A DNA stretch of 64,000 bases from the NCBI RefSeq assembly GCF_004795255.1, contig NZ_SSBQ01000002.1, positions 1,862,001 to 1,926,000 on the forward strand, in the 5' to 3' direction. The number at the start of each line of letters is the position of its first letter. Within the stretch, counting starts at the first letter, position 1. The notes below the pieces were generated by a model that saw only the letters and a list, made by a program, of their open reading frames with translations, ran no database searches and had not been told where the DNA came from. Origin of the DNA: Streptomyces sp. RKND-216 (GTDB taxonomy: Bacteria; Actinomycetota; Actinomycetes; Streptomycetales; Streptomycetaceae). Below are positions 60,195-64,000 of the stretch, in pieces. Made by a program: the position numbers and the translations under genes.

Positions 60195-61166
60195 GTGTAC
60201 CGGAGGCCCGAGATCCCTTCGCCCAGGCGCGGCGCCCCCCGCCGGCCCACCCTGTCCCAGCTCCGCGCGTTCGCCGCCGTCGCGGAGCATCTGCACTTCC
60301 GCGACGCCGCGGCCGCCATCGGCATGAGCCAGCCGGCCCTCTCCGGCGCCGTCGCCGCGCTGGAGGAGTCCCTGGGCGTCCAGCTGCTGGAGCGCTCCAC
60401 CCGGAAGGTCCTCCTCTCCCCCGCCGGTGAACGGCTCGCCGCCCGCACCCACCGGGTGCTGGAATGCTTCGCCGAACTGCTGGACGAGGCGGAGGCCGCC
60501 CGCGCACCGTTCACCGGCGTGCTGCGGCTGGGGGCCATCCCCACCTGTGCCCCCTACCTGCTGCCCACCGTGCTGCGCCTGGTGCACGAGCGGTACCCGG
60601 CGCTGGACCTCCAGGTGCACGAGGAGCAGACCGCCTCGCTGCTGGAGGGACTCGTCGGGGGGCGGCTGGACGTGCTGCTGCTCGCCGCGCCGCTCACCAC
60701 CGCCGGGGTGACCGAGATCCCGCTCTTCGACGAGGACTTCGTGCTGGTCACCCCGCAGACGCACGCGTACGCCGGGCAGCGCGATGTGCCGCGCAGCGCG
60801 CTGCGCGAGCTGGATCTGCTGCTGCTGGACGAGGGTCACTGTCTGCGGGACCAGACCCTCGACGTCTGCCGCGAGGCAGGCCGGTCGCCCGGCGGTTCGC
60901 TCACCACCAGCGCGGCCGGCCTGTCCACGCTGGTGCAGCTGGTCGCCGGCGGCATGGGCGTGACCCTGCTGCCGCGCACGGCCGTCCGCCTGGAGACCGG
61001 GCGCAGCGAGCAGCTGGCGACGGGCGACTTCGCCGAGCCGGCCCCGTACCGTCGGATCGTGCTGGCCATGCGCAGCGGCGCGGCCCGCGGCGAGGAGTTC
61101 GCCGCCTTCGCTGACGCGTTGCGCGAGGCGCTGTCCGAGCTGCCGGTGCGCCCGGCCCACGGCTGA
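60195..61166 (+). CDS. oxyR: OxyR-type LysR hydrogen peroxide sensor
   Basis: A 323-residue LysR regulator. The HTH (LSQLRAFAAVAEHLHFRDAA; GMSQPALSGAVAALEESLG) is at residues about 19-60. The effector domain holds the OxyR redox pair Cys216 (EGHCLRDQ) and Cys225 (LDVCREAG), with the same 9-residue spacing as Cys199/Cys208 of E. coli OxyR. The region LQVHEEQTASLLEGLVGGRL is also typical. GTG 60195 is the start. In S. coelicolor oxyR is divergent from ahpC; here DUF5302, a thioesterase and a chaplin gene separate them, and a catalase gene follows oxyR. It should activate ahpCD and perhaps the catalase. Confidence 0.93.
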   Translation: MYRRPEIPSPRRGAPRRPTLSQLRAFAAVAEHLHFRDAAAAIGMSQPALSGAVAALEESLGVQLLERSTRKVLLSPAGERLAARTHRVLECFAELLDEAEAARAPFTGVLRLGAIPTCAPYLLPTVLRLVHERYPALDLQVHEEQTASLLEGLVGGRLDVLLLAAPLTTAGVTEIPLFDEDFVLVTPQTHAYAGQRDVPRSALRELDLLLLDEGHCLRDQTLDVCREAGRSPGGSLTTSAAGLSTLVQLVAGGMGVTLLPRTAVRLETGRSEQLATGDFAEPAPYRRIVLAMRSGAARGEEFAAFADALREALSELPVRPAHG

Positions 61167-61414
61167 CGGACACCCGACCGGCACACCCGCGACGCCTCCG
61201 CGCGCCGCCCCGCGCCTTCACACCCGCCGGAGCCGGACGGGAGGTGACCCGTGCGCGGTGACGGGGTACCCGGCGGCACGCCGGTCCCGCACACTCCGCG
61301 TCCGGCGCCCGGACCGCCGCCGAACGGCGGACGGACGGGTTGCCCGAGGCGCCCGGGTGGAAGGGCCGGATCCGCATGGAGAACCGCACAGTCACGCGGG
61401 ACGGGAGAGGTTTC

Positions 61415-62860
61415 ATGACCGGCTACACGACCAACAACGCGGGTATCCCGGTGGAGAGCGACGAGCACTCGCTGACCGTCGGCCCCGACGGACCGATCCT
61501 GCTCCAGGATCACTACCTGATCGAGAAGATGGCCCAGTTCAACCGGGAGCGGGTCCCGGAGCGGGTGGTGCACGCCAAGGGCGGCGGCGCGTACGGCGTC
61601 TTCGAGGTGACCAACGACGTCAGCCAGTACACCAGGGCCGACCTGTTCCAGCCGGGTCGGCGGACCGGGATGCTGGCCCGGTTCTCCACCGTCGCGGGCG
61701 AGCAGGGCAGTCCCGACACCTGGCGGGACCCGCGCGGCTTCGCGCTGAAGTTCTACACCGAGCACGGCAACTACGACATGGTCGGCAACAACACCCCGGT
61801 GTTCTTCGTGCGCGACCCGTCGAAGTTCCAGGACTTCATCCGCAGCCAGAAGCGCCGTCCGGACAACGGCCTGCGCGACCACGACATGCAGTGGGACTTC
61901 TGGACACTCTCCCCCGAGTCGGCGCACCAGGTCACCTGGCTGATGGGCGACCGGGGCATTCCCCGCTCCTGGCGCCACATGAACGGATACAGCTCGCACA
62001 CCTACCTGTGGGTCAACGGCGGCGGCGAGCGCTTCTGGGTCAAGTACCACTTCAAGACCGACCAGGGCATCGACTTCCTGCCACAGGAGGAGGCGGACCG
62101 GCTCGCCGGCGAGGACGGCGACTTCCACCGGCGGGACCTCTTCGACGCCATCGAACGGGGCGAGGATCCGACCTGGACGATGTACGTGCAGGTCATGCCG
62201 TTCGACGACGCGCCGGACTACCGGTTCAACCCGTTCGACCTGACCAAGGTCTGGCCGCACGGCGACTACCCGCTGATCGAGGTCGGCCGGATGACGCTGA
62301 ACCGGAACCCGGAGGACTACTTCGTCCACATCGAGCAGGCGGCGTTCGAGCCCGCGAACCTGGTGCCGGGCATCGGTCCGTCGCCGGACAAGATGCTCCT
62401 GGGACGGCTCTTCTCGTACCCCGACACGCACCGCTACCGGATCGGGCCGAACTACGCGCAGCTGCCGCCCAACCGCGCCCACGCGCCGGTGCGGTCGTAC
62501 GCGAAGGACGGTCCGATGCGCTACGAGCCGCCGAACACCGCCCGGCCGTACGCGCCCAACTCCTACGGCGGCCCGGAGGCGGACACCGCGCGGTTCGGCG
62601 AGCCGGCCGGCTGGGCCACGGCGGGCGAGATGGTCCGCGAGGCGTACACGCTGCGCAGCGAGGACGACGACTGGGGGCAGCCCGGGACCATGGTCCGGCA
62701 GGTGCTGGACGACGCCGCCCGCGACCGCCTGGTGAGCAACGTCACCGGACACCTGCTCGACGGGGTGAGCCGTCCGGTGCTGGACCGCGCGCTGCAGTAC
62801 TGGCGCAACATCGACAAGAACGTCGGCGACCGGATCGCAACCGCCGTCAACGGCGGCTGA
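61415..62860 (+). CDS. katA: Monofunctional haem catalase
   Basis: A 481-residue small-subunit (clade 3-like) catalase. Distal His53 is in [12 protein letters not shown], with the Asn in [16 protein letters not shown]; the haem-ligand Tyr is in [14 protein letters not shown]. The NADPH-region [20 protein letters not shown] is conserved. ATG 61415 has GGGAGAGG just upstream. It converts H2O2 to water and oxygen in the cytoplasm. It lies about 250 bases downstream of oxyR on the same strand; OxyR or a Fur-like regulator could control it, but no CatR/Fur gene is adjacent. Confidence 0.95.
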   Translation: MTGYTTNNAGIPVESDEHSLTVGPDGPILLQDHYLIEKMAQFNRERVPERVVHAKGGGAYGVFEVTNDVSQYTRADLFQPGRRTGMLARFSTVAGEQGSPDTWRDPRGFALKFYTEHGNYDMVGNNTPVFFVRDPSKFQDFIRSQKRRPDNGLRDHDMQWDFWTLSPESAHQVTWLMGDRGIPRSWRHMNGYSSHTYLWVNGGGERFWVKYHFKTDQGIDFLPQEEADRLAGEDGDFHRRDLFDAIERGEDPTWTMYVQVMPFDDAPDYRFNPFDLTKVWPHGDYPLIEVGRMTLNRNPEDYFVHIEQAAFEPANLVPGIGPSPDKMLLGRLFSYPDTHRYRIGPNYAQLPPNRAHAPVRSYAKDGPMRYEPPNTARPYAPNSYGGPEADTARFGEPAGWATAGEMVREAYTLRSEDDDWGQPGTMVRQVLDDAARDRLVSNVTGHLLDGVSRPVLDRALQYWRNIDKNVGDRIATAVNGG

Positions 62861-62886
62861 CCCCCACCGCCGCGACACCCCACCGC

Positions 62887-62931
62887 CGCGGCCCCCGTCC
62901 ACCGGTCCGTCCGGACGGGACGGGGGCCGCG
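62887..62931 (+). terminator. Hairpin terminator after the catalase gene
   Basis: A perfect 14-bp stem (62887-62900 with 62918-62931, CGCGGCCCCCGTCC) around a 17-base loop that itself contains CCGTCCGGACGG. Confidence 0.75.
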
Positions 62932-62940
62932 ACTCCCTCG

Positions 62941-62972
62941 TGTATACATCGCGTGTATACACATGGTGTACA
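62941..62972. promoter_or_regulatory. Three TGTATACA-like boxes at 13-base spacing, probable PadR operator
   Basis: TGTATACA at 62941-62948 and 62954-62961 and TGTACA at 62967-62972 start exactly 13 bases apart, ending 10 bases before the PadR start. Each box is palindromic. PadR regulators commonly autoregulate through TGTA/TACA-type palindromes close to their own start. Confidence 0.72.
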
Positions 62973-62981
62973 GTCCCGCCC

Positions 62982-63506
62982 ATGTCCATCAGTCACACTC
63001 TGCTCGGCCTTCTGGAGTCCGGGCCACGTCACGGTTACGACCTCAAGCGCGCCTTCGACGAGCGCTTCGGTCACGACCGGCAACTGCACTACGGGCAGGT
63101 CTACTCGACCATGTCCCGGCTGCTCAAGAACGGCCTCGTCGAGGTCGAGGGGATAGAGGCCGGCGAGGGCCCGGACCGCAAGCGCTACGCCATCACCGAC
63201 GCCGGGGTCACCGACGTCGACACGTGGCTCGGCCGCCCGGAGAAGCCCGAGCCGTACCTCCAGAGCGTGCTCTACAGCAAGGTCGTGCTCTCGCTGCTCA
63301 CCGGGCGGAACGCCGGCCACCTCCTGGACGTCCAGCGCACCGAGCACCTGCGGCTGATGCGGGAGCTCACCCGCCGCAAGCGCGACGGCGACCTCGCGGA
63401 CCAGCTGATCTGCGACCACGCCCTGTTCCACCTGGAGGCCGATCTGCGCTGGCTCGAACTCGCCGCCGCCCGGCTCGACAAGCTCGCCGCGGAGGTGCGG
63501 CCATGA
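62982..63506 (+). CDS. PadR-family transcriptional regulator
   Basis: A 174-residue PadR protein. The winged helix is complete (LGLLESGPRHGYDLKRAFDE; QVYSTMSRLLKNGLVEVEGI; DRKRYAITDAGV), and the C-terminal Vir-type helical dimerisation domain follows (KVVLSLLTGRNAGHLLDVQR). Its TGA overlaps the ATG of the next ABC ATPase gene (ATGA, 63503-63506), so both are one operon. It likely represses that exporter until a drug or peptide is present. Confidence 0.92.
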   Translation: MSISHTLLGLLESGPRHGYDLKRAFDERFGHDRQLHYGQVYSTMSRLLKNGLVEVEGIEAGEGPDRKRYAITDAGVTDVDTWLGRPEKPEPYLQSVLYSKVVLSLLTGRNAGHLLDVQRTEHLRLMRELTRRKRDGDLADQLICDHALFHLEADLRWLELAAARLDKLAAEVRP

Positions 63507-64000
63507 CCGAGCACGCCACGACGGCGCACGCCCTGCTCACCGCCACCGGCCTGCACAAGACCTACGGCGCCACGCCCGCCCTGGCCGGCGCGGACTTCTC
63601 GCTGCACGCCGGCGAGGTCGTCGCCGTGATGGGGCCCTCCGGTTCCGGCAAGTCCACCCTGCTGCACTGCCTGGCCGGCATCGTGCCGCCGGACGCGGGC
63701 TCGGTCCGCTACCGCGGCGAGGACCTCTCCGGGCTGTCCGACGCCCGCCGCAGCGCCCTGCGCCGCTCCGACTTCGGCTTCGTCTTCCAGTTCGGCCAGC
63801 TCGTGCCGGAACTGACCTGTGCGGAGAACGTCGCCCTGCCGCTGAGGCTGACCGGCACCGGCCGCAAACAGGCCGAGGCGCGCGCGGTCGAGTGGCTGGA
63901 GCGGCTGGAGGTCGCGGACGTCCGCCACCACCGGCCCGGTCAGGTCTCCGGCGGCCAGGGCCAGCGGGTCGCCATCGCCCGCGCGCTGGTGGGAACCCCC
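63503..64000 (+). CDS. ABC transporter ATP-binding protein (MacB/LolD type), truncated by window end
   Basis: The first 166 residues are visible and the frame is open to the end of the window. Walker A GPSGSGKSTLLHCLAG (about residue 44), the Q-loop FQFGQLVPELTCAENVALPL and signature VSGGQGQRVAIARAL are present; Walker B lies beyond the edge. The sequence fits the LolD/MacB/FtsE-type ATPases that pair with FtsX-like permeases. Overlap with the PadR gene suggests a PadR-controlled efflux or lipid/peptide exporter. The permease should follow outside the window. Confidence 0.92.
   Translation, partial: MTEHATTAHALLTATGLHKTYGATPALAGADFSLHAGEVVAVMGPSGSGKSTLLHCLAGIVPPDAGSVRYRGEDLSGLSDARRSALRRSDFGFVFQFGQLVPELTCAENVALPLRLTGTGRKQAEARAVEWLERLEVADVRHHRPGQVSGGQGQRVAIARALVGTP

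Overview
This is a high-GC actinobacterial chromosome segment, almost certainly from Streptomyces or a close relative. The evidence is strong G/C third-position bias, many GTG and TTG starts, WhiB-like, AfsR-like and chaplin genes, several SpoIIE-type phosphatases fused to anti-sigma kinase domains, and a gene order (glpX, GntR, wbl, class I and II fumarases, DUF402, ahpCD, oxyR) that resembles the core chromosome of known streptomycetes. No rRNA, tRNA or CRISPR array was seen.

Layout. 1-272 is the 3' end of sdhB. 520-1113 is a secreted NlpC/P60-like protein, possibly behind a c-di-AMP riboswitch. 1265-13858 is a glycan-utilisation locus: LacI regulator, sugar ABC importer without its own ATPase, intracellular GH39-type hydrolase, Tat-exported GH144-like protein, sulfatase, its own formylglycine-generating enzyme, and a Tat-exported serine hydrolase with a lectin-like tail. 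13928-18610 holds two large PAS/GAF/SpoIIE/HATPase sensor phosphatases. 18657-27442 is mostly conserved core: SPOR protein, GntR, glpX, DUF4245, nitroreductase, xseB-xseA, ispH (with an apparent one-base frameshift), a DUF6542 membrane protein, a decayed Uma2 remnant and ychF.

An IS481-family element (27444-28495, with 6-bp TCTAGA target duplications) sits exactly at the ychF stop codon, followed by an IS5-type transposase fragment. Beyond it lies accessory DNA: a GAF/SpoIIE phosphatase, a VTT-domain membrane protein, a fatty acid desaturase, two DUF5994 proteins around a 99-residue unknown, and a two-gene unit (34559-37877) pairing an ATP-grasp ligase with a large protein that carries a papain-like Cys-His-Asn triad. 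That pair is the best candidate for an undescribed system.

38078-41438 is a molybdate locus (fused ModB-ModC, ModA, HTH-TOBE regulator). 41801-45742 holds a DUF2975/XRE pair and an orphan AfsR-type regulator. 45849-53572 holds an M23 peptidase, a secreted HAD-like protein, a WhiB-like regulator, a DUF1707/LiaF-like protein, class I and class II fumarases and a FomD-like DUF402 protein. From 53727 to the end come a methyltransferase, another SpoIIE/HATPase protein, ahpD-ahpC, DUF5302, an orphan thioesterase, a chaplin, oxyR, a catalase, and a PadR regulator overlapping a truncated ABC ATPase.

Functional themes are polysaccharide scavenging, oxidative-stress defence (OxyR, AhpCD, catalase, O2-sensitive plus O2-tolerant fumarases) and stress signalling by partner switching. 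Functions come from motifs read by eye; no database search was possible.
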